In this document: positions 16,276-23,738 of the stretch, piece after piece | Layout: the number at the start of each line of letters is the position of its first letter | How positions within the stretch are numbered: position 1 is the first letter of the stretch | Source of the DNA: a virus | Virus record (IMG/VR): IMGVR_UViG_3300027972_000036 | Coordinates: 1-35,211 of that record | Reading direction: 5' to 3' (one strand) | Length of the DNA: 35,211 bases | Translations under genes and position numbers: made by a program | The notes under the pieces: generated by a model | What the model was told of the DNA's origin: nothing | What the model saw: only the letters and a program-made list of their open reading frames with translations | The model's database searches: none

Positions 16276-17106
16276 ATGAGTATAACAAAACAACAATTAG
16301 CCCAAAAAATAAAAAGAAGACTTGGTCACCCAATGATCAAAGTAGAAATTGATAATACTCAAATCTATGATGCTATTGATTATGCAAGAGATAAGTTTAT
16401 AAAATGGGCCGTTGGTCAAGCAACCAATGAGGTGTTCTTTACACTTGCTCTATCCGGTGGTCAAACAATATATGAATTACCATTAGGTGTAACGGAAATA
16501 ATCTCATATGATGATACAGGAAGTGCAGGCGGTGGTATAAACACCCTATTCACAGTTGAAAACTTTTTATTTAATCAAGGTATGTATCAATCTCTTTTTA
16601 ACACAGCAGATGGTGGTTATACATTGGTATCATATCATATTGCAAGAGATTTTCTGGAAAACATTAAAAAATATACTCCATCACAATACACATATACATA
16701 CCATAAATATCAAAATGAACTTGAGGTACATCCAGAACCAGAGACAGGAAATTCATTAACATTCTGGAAAGATGGACGAGAATGGACAATTGATTCACCC
16801 GGCTGGATTTTATTAAGGTCATATATGATTGAAGGCTCAACAAATGTCAGTAATTGGACTAATGGTTCAAGTAATAATGATTTTTATATAAGTGATTGGA
16901 TTTATGATTACGCAACAGCGGAAACAAAAGAAATATTAGGTAGAATAAGAAGTAAATTTGCAAATTTTGCATCAATCGGTGGTACTGGTGTTTCTTTAGA
17001 TGGTAGTGAATTGATTTCAGAAGCAAAAGAAGAAAAAAGAGAATTAGAAGAAAAATTAAAACTGGAAGAGGCGTATGAAGGATACGGAATCTCTATAGGA
17101 TGGTAA
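16276..17106 (+). CDS. 13: Neck / head-completion protein, gp13-like
   Basis: 276 residues (T4 gp13 is 309). It would bind the portal after packaging and connect head to tail. The opening L-A-Q-K-I-K-R-R-L-G-H-P-M-I-K-V-E-I, then Q-I-Y-D-A-I-D-Y-A-R-D, reads as the helical N-terminus of the T4-type neck family. The C-terminal G-G-T-G-V-S-L-D-G-S-E-L-I-S-E-A-K-E-E-K and terminal Y-E-G-Y-G-I-S-I-G-W also fit family members in other T4-like phages. It directly follows the large terminase. The last codons (G-W-stop, GGATGGTAA) recur upstream of a downstream paralogue, see findings. Confidence 0.72.
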   Translation: MSITKQQLAQKIKRRLGHPMIKVEIDNTQIYDAIDYARDKFIKWAVGQATNEVFFTLALSGGQTIYELPLGVTEIISYDDTGSAGGGINTLFTVENFLFNQGMYQSLFNTADGGYTLVSYHIARDFLENIKKYTPSQYTYTYHKYQNELEVHPEPETGNSLTFWKDGREWTIDSPGWILLRSYMIEGSTNVSNWTNGSSNNDFYISDWIYDYATAETKEILGRIRSKFANFASIGGTGVSLDGSELISEAKEEKRELEEKLKLEEAYEGYGISIGW

Positions 17107-17112
17107 TAAAAA

Positions 17113-17538
17113 ATGGCAAATTTTATTTATGATAAGTTTGGACAAAAAGTAGGAAATAAAGAAATTGATTTGGATACAGATAATTTAAAAGTATGTTTAT
17201 TAACAAACACATATACTCCATCAAATGCACATGAATTTTATGCACAATTAACAAATGAAGTTGCAAGTGGAAATGGATACACCACAGGTGGTAATTTATT
17301 AACAGGTGTTACATGGACCGAATCTTCTGGTATAACAACATTAAGTGCAAATGACCCAGCTTGGACTCTTGCCACATTTACAGCAAGATATGCTGTAATA
17401 TATGATGATACTGCATCTGGTAAACCATTGATTTGTTTATATGACTTTTTAAGTGATAAAAACGTCAACTATGGTACATTTACACTTTATTTTAATGTTA
17501 ATGGTGTTATGAGATTTAGAAGTGAATCCGGTGCATAA
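17113..17538 (+). CDS. Putative virion protein, paralogue A
   Basis: 141 residues; first of three paralogues (also 19601 and 20929). Conserved features are F-I-Y-D-K-F-G-Q-K-V-G-N-K-E-I-D-L-D at the N-terminus, G-Y-T-x-G-G-x-L-L-T-x-V-x-W-T-E in the middle and V-I-Y-D-D-T-A-S-G-K-P-L-I-C-L-Y-D-F near residue 96-113. The pattern (short beta-rich protein whose C-terminal half reads 'Y-D-x-T-x-G-x-P-L-I') is a family seen repeatedly among phage structural genes, mostly without known function. Position between gp13- and gp14-like genes suggests a head decoration, collar or whisker component. It starts 7 bases after the gp13-like stop. Confidence 0.65.
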   Translation: MANFIYDKFGQKVGNKEIDLDTDNLKVCLLTNTYTPSNAHEFYAQLTNEVASGNGYTTGGNLLTGVTWTESSGITTLSANDPAWTLATFTARYAVIYDDTASGKPLICLYDFLSDKNVNYGTFTLYFNVNGVMRFRSESGA

Positions 17539-17549
17539 GGTAGGTTAAA

Positions 17550-18764
17550 ATGGCTATAGAAAGATTAATTGCAAAACCTGTTTTGAATACTGCTGACGCT
17601 TTAAGTTATATAGTTACTGCAATGGTTGCTGCGGGTTGGACATTAGTTGATAACCAATGGTCAGCAAGTAAATATTATGTATTAAAAAATAATGGCGGTG
17701 AAGATGGTTCAGAATTGGATATGTATTTTGAATTAAACAATGCAACAGCTAATAGAATAAACTTTGCAATGTATACATATTGGAATGCAACAACACATGT
17801 TGGTACATTTAAACATTCCGCAACATCATATTATTTGGCTACTTATGATGCTGACCCATTTACTATATGGTTTTCAGGTAACAAAAATTTTGGTTTTGTT
17901 ACACTTAAATTAGGTGTTACATATTATTGTCTCTATTGGGGAAAGTTTACAAGATATTGGAATACATTAGGAACATTACAATCCAGTGTAACAGCAGGAA
18001 CAGGTGTAACTCTACAATTAGGTTCTGGTCAAGCAAATGATTTCTATGTTGGTGAATCCCATTTAATGTTAGAAAATAGTACAAATACAATGGAGAGAGT
18101 AACAATAACAGGTGTTAATAAATCAGCAAACACGGTTACTGTAACAACAGCACAAAACTGGAGTGCAGGTGCTAAAATTGGTAATACACCATACCCATAT
18201 TGCTTTACAAACAATATAAACGGCAATACAGCATACGCTTATTGTCTTTCTTATAATGTTTATACAAATGCAGCACAAAATAATGTGTCTTCATCCGTAG
18301 CGTCTATAGGTACAATGACAACAGTTGACCCAGATGAAAATTCCCTATATAATGGATCATTTCCAGTATATATATATTATAGTTCAACAAGTACTTATGG
18401 ATTTCTTTATGAATATATAACATTCTGGAAAATTCCAAACTCAACGGCTCAATTTTATGAAAATACTGTAGAAATATATAGATTGGATACAGGAACAACA
18501 ACATCTGCAGGCGCAGCTAATCTATTAACAGATACAAGTAAAAGTTGGTCAACTAATGAATGGATTGGAAAAGCTGTTATAATAATGAGTGGTCCTGGCC
18601 AGGGACAAATGGCAAGAGTTGTAAGTAACACAAGTGATACATTAACTTTTGATGTAAATTTTGCTGTTTCATTAACAAATGAATCAACATATACAATTTG
18701 CGAAGAAGCATGGATACAATGGCAATATAGTGGTACAAGTTGTTATATTATAAGGTTTATATAA
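17550..18764 (+). CDS. Putative virion structural protein (404 aa)
   Basis: 404 residues, rich in Thr, Ser, Asn and Tyr, as is usual for exposed beta-rich virion proteins. The N-terminal D-A-L-S-Y-I-V-T-A-M-V-A-A-G-W-T-L-V-D resembles the start of many phage particle proteins. The middle contains V-T-A-G-T-G-V-T-L-Q-L-G-S-G-Q-A-N-D-F. The C-terminal segment L-L-T-D-T-S-K-S-W-S-T-N-E-W followed by G-P-G-Q-G-Q-M-A-R-V-V is a recurring small beta module in phage structural proteins. No enzymatic motif seen. Probably part of the collar, head fibre or similar surface structure, given its neighbours. Confidence 0.6.
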   Translation: MAIERLIAKPVLNTADALSYIVTAMVAAGWTLVDNQWSASKYYVLKNNGGEDGSELDMYFELNNATANRINFAMYTYWNATTHVGTFKHSATSYYLATYDADPFTIWFSGNKNFGFVTLKLGVTYYCLYWGKFTRYWNTLGTLQSSVTAGTGVTLQLGSGQANDFYVGESHLMLENSTNTMERVTITGVNKSANTVTVTTAQNWSAGAKIGNTPYPYCFTNNINGNTAYAYCLSYNVYTNAAQNNVSSSVASIGTMTTVDPDENSLYNGSFPVYIYYSSTSTYGFLYEYITFWKIPNSTAQFYENTVEIYRLDTGTTTSAGAANLLTDTSKSWSTNEWIGKAVIIMSGPGQGQMARVVSNTSDTLTFDVNFAVSLTNESTYTICEEAWIQWQYSGTSCYIIRFI

Positions 18765-18765
18765 A

Positions 18766-18975
18766 ATGGCACATTTCTATATAAAAAAGAATACAAATTC
18801 TTTTTATAATACCTTAATATCATTTAAAAAATTTCTTAGAGTGAGTTATTTTTATAATCCATTCTGTGTAAATTTTAATAATTTTTCTGGATGGACATCC
18901 ATTACAAAAGCAATATGTAATAAAACCAATGATTTTAGTTCAAAATATAGAATAGTAAATAAAAAAACTAAATGA
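18766..18975 (+). CDS. Hypothetical protein (69 aa)
   Basis: 69 residues, basic and aromatic-rich, beginning M-A-H-F-Y-I-K-K-N-T-N-S-F-Y. No family recognised. It begins one base after the preceding stop codon (TATAAAATGG context) and its stop overlaps the next ATG (ATGA), so it is probably translated in the same message. It could be a decayed remnant of a larger virion protein. Confidence 0.5.
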   Translation: MAHFYIKKNTNSFYNTLISFKKFLRVSYFYNPFCVNFNNFSGWTSITKAICNKTNDFSSKYRIVNKKTK

Positions 18976-19580
18976 CACATTATTATACAACAAAAACAAT
19001 AATAGAACCTATTACAAATACTATTAATGTTGCTACATATTTAGCAGAACAAAAATTCAAAATTTATTTATTTGATATTGAATTAGGTATTACAACAAAC
19101 ATATATTTAGAAAATCAACCTGATTTTATAATTGAACAACCTGATTTAATTGATTTAAGAATTAGTAGTAATATATTTTTAGAAGAACATAACCTTATAA
19201 TAGACCAATTATCATTACAAGAAAAAGTCTATTTAGATACACAAGAAGTTATAATCAATTTAAATAATTATGAGGGATTTTCAATTGGTGATGGTGTTCC
19301 ATTAGATACAATTGAGTTAATAATTGAAATACTTGATTTAAAACGAGATGAGAGTCAACTATTATTAACACCTGAACTTATTATATCACAACTTGATATA
19401 ATAGTAGAAGCAATAGAAAAATTAAAATTTCCTTTAGTTGAAGGTCTAACAAATACAAGAGGTATAACTTTTACTAAAGGTTTAACAAATACAAAAAGCA
19501 ATACAGTTTTTGTGAAAGGTTTAACAAATACAAAAAGCAATACAGTTTTTGTGAAAGGTTTAACAAATACAAAAAGATAA
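18972..19580 (+). CDS. Hypothetical repeat-tailed protein (202 aa)
   Basis: 202 residues overlapping the preceding gene by ATGA. Residues 35-155 alternate short beta-like stretches of the type L-E-x-x-x-L-I-I (for example Y-L-E-N-Q-P-D-F-I-I and F-L-E-E-H-N-L-I-I), which suggests a repetitive beta structure. The C-terminus consists of tandem repeats K-G-L-T-N-T-K-S-N-T-V-F-V. No family recognised. Its place among virion-type genes and its repeats suggest an exposed fibre-like or connector element. Confidence 0.55.
   Translation: MTHYYTTKTIIEPITNTINVATYLAEQKFKIYLFDIELGITTNIYLENQPDFIIEQPDLIDLRISSNIFLEEHNLIIDQLSLQEKVYLDTQEVIINLNNYEGFSIGDGVPLDTIELIIEILDLKRDESQLLLTPELIISQLDIIVEAIEKLKFPLVEGLTNTRGITFTKGLTNTKSNTVFVKGLTNTKSNTVFVKGLTNTKR
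19443..19577 (+). repeat. Tandem 39-bp coding repeat
   Basis: Copies start at 19479, 19518 and 19557 (the last partial), with a diverged 36-bp copy at 19443. The full units are identical at DNA level (GGTTTAACAAATACAAAAAG core) and encode G-L-T-N-T-K-S-N-T-V-F-V-K. Recent, expandable array at the 3' end of the 202-aa gene. Confidence 0.92.
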
Positions 19581-19600
19581 AAATGGGATGGTAATAAAAA

Positions 19601-20899
19601 ATGTCAAATTTTATTTATAATAGTGTTTCTGCAAAATTAGGTAATAAAGAAATTGATTTAGATAACGATACTCTAAAAATTTGTTTATTGACAGCAGCAT
19701 ATATGCCTTCACAATCCCATATTTATTATACAGATTTAACAAATGAAATAAACACAGGTTTTGGTTATACACTTGGTGGTGCCACACTTACAGATATTAG
19801 TTGGACAGAAGTCCCCAGTTCATCAGGTGTAACACGATTAACTATAGGAACAAGTCCATCATGGTCATTCGCCACATTTACAGTTAGATATGCTGTTATA
19901 TATGACAATACAGCTTCAGGCAAACCATTGATTTGCCTATATGATTTCTTAGAAAACAAAAGTCCAGTAAATGGCACATTACTGTTAAATTTTAATAATG
20001 ATATAATATTACAAATGGGTAAGGATGTTGTTATACCTGAAGCACCACCTGAAGAACCACCACCCGAAGAACCTGTATGTTTAGGTTCTAATGATGCAGC
20101 AACAGCAATGGGTAGTATTAATGTTGAAATAAGTTTTTCATATAGTGAATTTGGTGGTGAAGGAGGAGAACCAAGTCTTTATGATGTTGAGGCTAATAAA
20201 TTCTTAGCAGTGAATTATACTGACCTTACCGAAATAAGTGAATTAGATTATATAGATACTTATTATACAGCTTCTTCCGAAGATGGTCCTTTTACTATAC
20301 ATTGCTATAAAGTTGGTGATATTCCTGATAATATACTTGATACTACAAATACTGATTACTGGGGTGCATGGGAGATTATACCTGATAACTTCGTAGGTGA
20401 ATGGATTCCAAGTGGTAGTTATTGGTTAAGTACTACAGATGGCGCATATGAGTTGTGGTTAAGAGAAGAAGATAAATTAGGTTCTGATTGGATAACAGAT
20501 TATAGGCCAACGCATATGCGTATAACATTTACAGGTGCACCAAATTTTGCAATGATTTTAAGAGACAAAAATGGTGATTATATTTGCTCAGAAAGTTATT
20601 ATGAAAGTGGAATGATTTTAGAATTAACTTGGGGCACTTATGATATAGATGAAATCTCAATGATTGCAGATGCACTACAATTTAGAGTTAGTGCAATAGA
20701 ATTTTTTGATGTTGTTGAAGGTGAAACATTAGATATTAGTTGGGAAGCAGTAGAAGATGGTGGTGTTTGGAGTATAGAAGGTGAAGAATATACACCTGGA
20801 ACCGATGTGAATGCAATTTATACAATTATAGAAAACACAAATGAATCCTGTTCTAATATAAGTATATATGCAGAATGGGAAATATTTGTACAAACTTAA
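19601..20899 (+). CDS. Putative virion protein, paralogue B with added C-terminal domain
   Basis: 432 residues. Residues 1-~140 are a paralogue of the proteins at 17113 and 20929 (G-N-K-E-I-D-L-D, V-I-Y-D-N-T-A-S-G-K-P-L-I-C-L-Y-D-F). A Pro/Glu-rich linker (P-E-E-P-P-P-E-E-P) at about 150 leads to a ~270-residue domain (about 159-430). This domain is homologous to residues ~327-605 of the gp15-like protein at 23739: shared landmarks are K-(F/Y)-L-A-V, Y-x-L-W-L-R, P-x-x-M-R-I-x-F and Y-T-I-(I/L)-E-N-T-x-x-S-C-S. The domain is acidic, beta-rich and likely exposed. Together the architecture suggests an anchoring module plus a surface module. The upstream 18 bases copy the gp13 3' end. Confidence 0.65.
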   Translation: MSNFIYNSVSAKLGNKEIDLDNDTLKICLLTAAYMPSQSHIYYTDLTNEINTGFGYTLGGATLTDISWTEVPSSSGVTRLTIGTSPSWSFATFTVRYAVIYDNTASGKPLICLYDFLENKSPVNGTLLLNFNNDIILQMGKDVVIPEAPPEEPPPEEPVCLGSNDAATAMGSINVEISFSYSEFGGEGGEPSLYDVEANKFLAVNYTDLTEISELDYIDTYYTASSEDGPFTIHCYKVGDIPDNILDTTNTDYWGAWEIIPDNFVGEWIPSGSYWLSTTDGAYELWLREEDKLGSDWITDYRPTHMRITFTGAPNFAMILRDKNGDYICSESYYESGMILELTWGTYDIDEISMIADALQFRVSAIEFFDVVEGETLDISWEAVEDGGVWSIEGEEYTPGTDVNAIYTIIENTNESCSNISIYAEWEIFVQT

Positions 20900-20928
20900 T
20901 AAAAATTAATGTGATGGAGTAAAAAATA

Positions 20929-21357
20929 ATGGCAGATTTCCTTTATGACAAACTTGGACAAAAATTAGGTAATAAAGAAATAGATTTTGATAATGATGAT
21001 TTATATATGGTATTATTAACAGATTCATATAATCCGTTATCATCAGATGAATTTTATTCTGACCTAACAGGTGAATTAACAACTGGTAGTGGATATACCG
21101 CAGGCGGTCAATTACTAACAGATGTACTTTGGACAGAATTAGATGGTATCGCAACATTGACAGCTACAAATCCTGCATGGTCAAATGCAACTTTCACTGT
21201 TAGATATGGTGTAATATACGATGATACAGCAACAGGTAAACCATTGATTTGTTTATATGATTTTTCAGTAGATAGAAGTCCTTATAATGGCACATTTACT
21301 GTTCATCATAATGTTGATGGTATTCTTAGAGTAAGAGTGGAACTTATTGAAGAATAA
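20929..21357 (+). CDS. Putative virion protein, paralogue C
   Basis: 142 residues; third member of the family, again with F-L-Y-D-K-L-G-Q-K-L-G-N-K-E-I-D and V-I-Y-D-D-T-A-T-G-K-P-L-I-C-L-Y-D-F. It lacks the C-terminal extension of paralogue B. Ribosome site TGATGGAGTAAAAA. Its closest relative by eye is paralogue A (shared Y-D-K-x-G-Q-K). Likely a second, unextended version of the same virion component. Confidence 0.65.
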   Translation: MADFLYDKLGQKLGNKEIDFDNDDLYMVLLTDSYNPLSSDEFYSDLTGELTTGSGYTAGGQLLTDVLWTELDGIATLTATNPAWSNATFTVRYGVIYDDTATGKPLICLYDFSVDRSPYNGTFTVHHNVDGILRVRVELIEE

Positions 21358-21384
21358 AAATTAATAAATTCAAAGAGGTAAAAA

Positions 21385-21690
21385 ATGACAGTACAATCAA
21401 TTTATGAAAATATGTTAAAAAATCCTAAAAACAAAATAAGGACACAAATAAAACAACCGACACCTTTTGATAATGGTGGTAATGTAAATATACAAACGAA
21501 AAAAGATGATGAGCAAGAATCATTTCTTAGAAACATAGATGAAAGAATTGAAAGAAAGAAAAATTTATCCGGTAATATAGTTGAACAAACATCATTAGAA
21601 AAAATATCAAAACTGGAAGAAAAAGTAAAAGAGTTAGAAGGTCTAATGACCATAATGATGAAACAACAAATAAAGTTAATGGAAAAATAA
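21385..21690 (+). CDS. Hypothetical coiled-coil protein (101 aa)
   Basis: 101 residues. The N-terminal half is basic and probably disordered (P-K-N-K-I-R-T-Q-I-K-Q-P-T-P-F-D-N-G-G-N). Residues ~65-100 form a clear heptad-type helix (L-E-K-I-S-K-L-E-E-K-V-K-E-L-E-G-L-M). No family recognised. Its stop overlaps the next start (TAATGG), so the two are co-translated. Small coiled-coil proteins here could be neck assembly or packaging accessory factors. Confidence 0.6.
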   Translation: MTVQSIYENMLKNPKNKIRTQIKQPTPFDNGGNVNIQTKKDDEQESFLRNIDERIERKKNLSGNIVEQTSLEKISKLEEKVKELEGLMTIMMKQQIKLMEK

Positions 21691-22031
21691 TGGATAAAAT
21701 ACAAGAAATATATAACAAAATAATAAAAGATGATATTGAGAAGATAAATGAAAACTTTCTTTCTAAAATAAAAAATAGTATTAAGAAAAGAGTGCAAGAA
21801 AGAAAAGATATGAAAGATGCTTCTGATGATTGTTATAAATACACCATAGATATAATGGATATATTAACGGATGATAAAATAGATTATTCACGAAAAACAA
21901 ATAATTTATTAAAATTAAGAGACCAGATATACACAAAAACTAAGGTACAAAATCCAAAAGTTAAAAAAGAATATCTTGATGTAATAAGTATTTTAGATGA
22001 AACCATTAGAGAGATTAGATCAGCAGAATAA
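21690..22031 (+). CDS. Hypothetical helical protein (113 aa)
   Basis: 113 residues, highly charged and predicted entirely helical (opening M-D-K-I-Q-E-I-Y-N-K-I-I-K-D-D; closing I-S-I-L-D-E-T-I-R-E-I-R-S-A-E). No recognised family. It overlaps the preceding gene by one base and precedes the gp14-like gene by 10 bases with an AAGGAAA ribosome site, so it belongs to the neck-gene message. Confidence 0.6.
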   Translation: MDKIQEIYNKIIKDDIEKINENFLSKIKNSIKKRVQERKDMKDASDDCYKYTIDIMDILTDDKIDYSRKTNNLLKLRDQIYTKTKVQNPKVKKEYLDVISILDETIREIRSAE

Positions 22032-22041
22032 GGAAACATAA

Positions 22042-22686
22042 ATGGCAAATTCAAGTAGATATGTCCGTCCTAAATTAAGATTATATGATATAAATGATAA
22101 CCCAGAACATGAGTTGTGGGATGAATATATTGTTGAGTTTGTTGATATTTCTGGTGTTGAAATTGAATATTATGTTGTCAACTATGCCGATGTTGATAAA
22201 GATGATTTATATGGTGAACCAAAATATCAAAACATTGCATATAGTGGACCTTATAAATCAAGTATGGTTTATGAAGTTACAGATGAACCATCAATGATAA
22301 CATCCTTCGGCTTAAATTCTGAAGAAATGGTTATGTTTGGCTTTATTCCAATTAAAATGTTTATAAGAGATATATCAGAAACATTTCAACCAAAAACAGG
22401 TGATGTTATAAAAACTCTATGGAATACAAGAACTTATGAAATTGTAACAGTTAAAAAAGAAGTAAGTATATTTCAAGTAAGTAAGAATGTATATTCTTTT
22501 ATTATGAAACCATTCAGATTCTCCGAGGAATCCGAAAGTGCAAGAGATATTAGTTCTAAACCTACATTATCCCTATCTATAAGTCCTTCAGGTATTGAGT
22601 CCTTTGGTGACAATGAATTTATAGAAGAAAAGAGTAATGAGATTGATAATTATAGTGATGTTGATACCAAAATTTATGGTTATTAA
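22042..22686 (+). CDS. 14: Neck protein, gp14-like
   Basis: 214 residues (T4 gp14 256). The region I-S-G-V-E-I-E-Y-Y-V-V-N-Y-A-D-V-D-K-D-D followed by L-Y-G-E-P parallels the T4 gp14 'G-F-E-V-E-Y-Y-L-L ... D-D-L-F-G-E' block. The remainder (S-F-G-L-N-S-E-E-M-V, P-K-T-G-D-V-I, F-I-M-K-P-F-R-F) fits the small beta-barrel head-closure fold. gp13 and gp14 together close the portal after packaging and form the tail docking site. Here the two genes are separated by about 5 kb of accessory virion genes, whereas in T4 they are adjacent. Confidence 0.65.
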   Translation: MANSSRYVRPKLRLYDINDNPEHELWDEYIVEFVDISGVEIEYYVVNYADVDKDDLYGEPKYQNIAYSGPYKSSMVYEVTDEPSMITSFGLNSEEMVMFGFIPIKMFIRDISETFQPKTGDVIKTLWNTRTYEIVTVKKEVSIFQVSKNVYSFIMKPFRFSEESESARDISSKPTLSLSISPSGIESFGDNEFIEEKSNEIDNYSDVDTKIYGY

Positions 22687-22700
22687 AGGATTAAAAGATT

Positions 22701-23135
22701 ATGGCAAATTATGATCGTGATAAAATTTATGAAGTTTATGAAAGAAGTGTTTTAAAAAAGAAAAAATTAAATGAAATGGATATGGAAAATATTCATAATA
22801 AAATAAAAGATTTTTTTAAAAAAAATCCTAAACCATCGGATGGACAAGTTCATTCATTCGCTAAATCATTAGATATAGATGAGCATGAATTTGAAGAACA
22901 TATTTACATGATTCTTGGTTCTATGTTAAAGGAAGATAAAATAAAAGGTGGTTTAGCCGATAAAAAGAAACCTGAAGATTTTGATCCCAAAGAATTAAAA
23001 ATAGGTATTAAAATTGAAATGGAACATACAAATGATGAAAAATTAGCAAAAGAAATTGCCATGGATCATCTTACAGAAATACCTGATTATTATACAAGAT
23101 TAAAAGATATGGAAAAAAATGTAGAGAAGGAATAA
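22701..23135 (+). CDS. DUF5661-like protein
   Basis: 144 residues. The N-terminal ~75 residues are helical (D-R-D-K-I-Y-E-V-Y-E-R-S, then P-S-D-G-Q-V-H-S-F-A-K-S-L). The C-terminal part G-L-A-D-K-K-K-P-E-D-F-D-P-K-E-L plus I-G-I-K-I-E-M-E-H-T and A-K-E-I-A-M-D-H-L-T-E-I-P-D-Y-Y is the pattern I associate with DUF5661, a small phage/bacterial domain of unknown function. Its His/Glu/Asp content would suit metal binding. It sits 3 bases before the ferritin-like gene, so the two may work together. Confidence 0.65.
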   Translation: MANYDRDKIYEVYERSVLKKKKLNEMDMENIHNKIKDFFKKNPKPSDGQVHSFAKSLDIDEHEFEEHIYMILGSMLKEDKIKGGLADKKKPEDFDPKELKIGIKIEMEHTNDEKLAKEIAMDHLTEIPDYYTRLKDMEKNVEKE

Positions 23136-23138
23136 CAA

Positions 23139-23453
23139 ATGAGATTATCACAATTTTTAAGTCCAAAAATAAATGAAATTATTGAGATAAATCCGGAAAA
23201 AATTAAAGGTTTATCACCTAAAGTTGCCAATCTACAAATGCTTAGATTTGCAATTATAGCAGAACTTGATGCTGTAAATATATATGAACAATTTGCAGAT
23301 ATTACAAAAGATGAAAACATTAAAAAGGTTATGTTAGATGTTGCAAGAGAGGAAAAAGTCCATGCAGGTGAATTTAAAAAGCTTATGAAACAAATTGATC
23401 CTGATTATGAAAAAGCCGAAGAAGAAGGTGAAGCTGAGGTGAAGGATATATAA
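23139..23453 (+). CDS. Encapsulated-ferritin-like (EncFtn/rubrerythrin-type) protein
   Basis: 104 residues, two-helix ferritin-like protein. Helix 1 carries A-I-I-A-E42-L-D-A-V-N-I-Y-E; helix 2 carries D-V-A-R-E-E72-K-V-H75-A-G-E-F. The Glu-30-Glu-3-His spacing equals the ferroxidase ligands of encapsulated ferritin (Glu32, Glu62, His65 in the Rhodospirillum protein, from memory). Such half-ferritins dimerise to build a di-iron site, oxidise Fe(II) and normally act inside an encapsulin, a shell with the same HK97 fold as phage capsids. The N-terminus M-R-L-S-Q-F-L-S-P-K-I-N-E resembles a capsid-targeting leader with an I-N-E cleavage site. Its stop overlaps the next ATG (TAATG). Iron storage or oxidation, possibly within the phage head, is inferred. 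Confidence 0.75.
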   Translation: MRLSQFLSPKINEIIEINPEKIKGLSPKVANLQMLRFAIIAELDAVNIYEQFADITKDENIKKVMLDVAREEKVHAGEFKKLMKQIDPDYEKAEEEGEAEVKDI

Positions 23454-23722
23454 TGAATATATTAGATAAGTTAAATATTATCTTAGAAGAAAAAGATAAT
23501 ACAAAATTTAAAAACGGACAAACAACTGATGTTCCAAAAGAGTTGATAAGTAAGGCTCAAAAGGAATTAGCAAGAAAACATGGTAGAAAACCAGATGAGT
23601 TTAAATTCTATTCAGTTTATGTTCCTGGTTTTAAAAACAAAGTATTTCTCCTTTTTAATGTTAAATTATTTACAGATAAACCAACCACAATAAGTTATGA
23701 ATTAAATGACAAAGAAAAATAA
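23453..23722 (+). CDS. Hypothetical protein (89 aa)
   Basis: 89 residues, translationally coupled to the ferritin-like gene. The opening MNILDKLNIILEE contains an I-L-E site that could be cut by the prohead protease. The core P-K-E-L-I-S-K-A-Q-K-E-L-A-R-K-H-G (helix) and K-F-Y-S-V-Y-V-P-G-F-K-N-K-V-F-L-L-F-N-V (strands) look like a small alpha/beta domain. No family recognised. It may be a further packaged or accessory protein of the ferritin cluster. Confidence 0.6.
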   Translation: MNILDKLNIILEEKDNTKFKNGQTTDVPKELISKAQKELARKHGRKPDEFKFYSVYVPGFKNKVFLLFNVKLFTDKPTTISYELNDKEK

Positions 23723-23738
23723 ATCAGTAAGGTGATGA

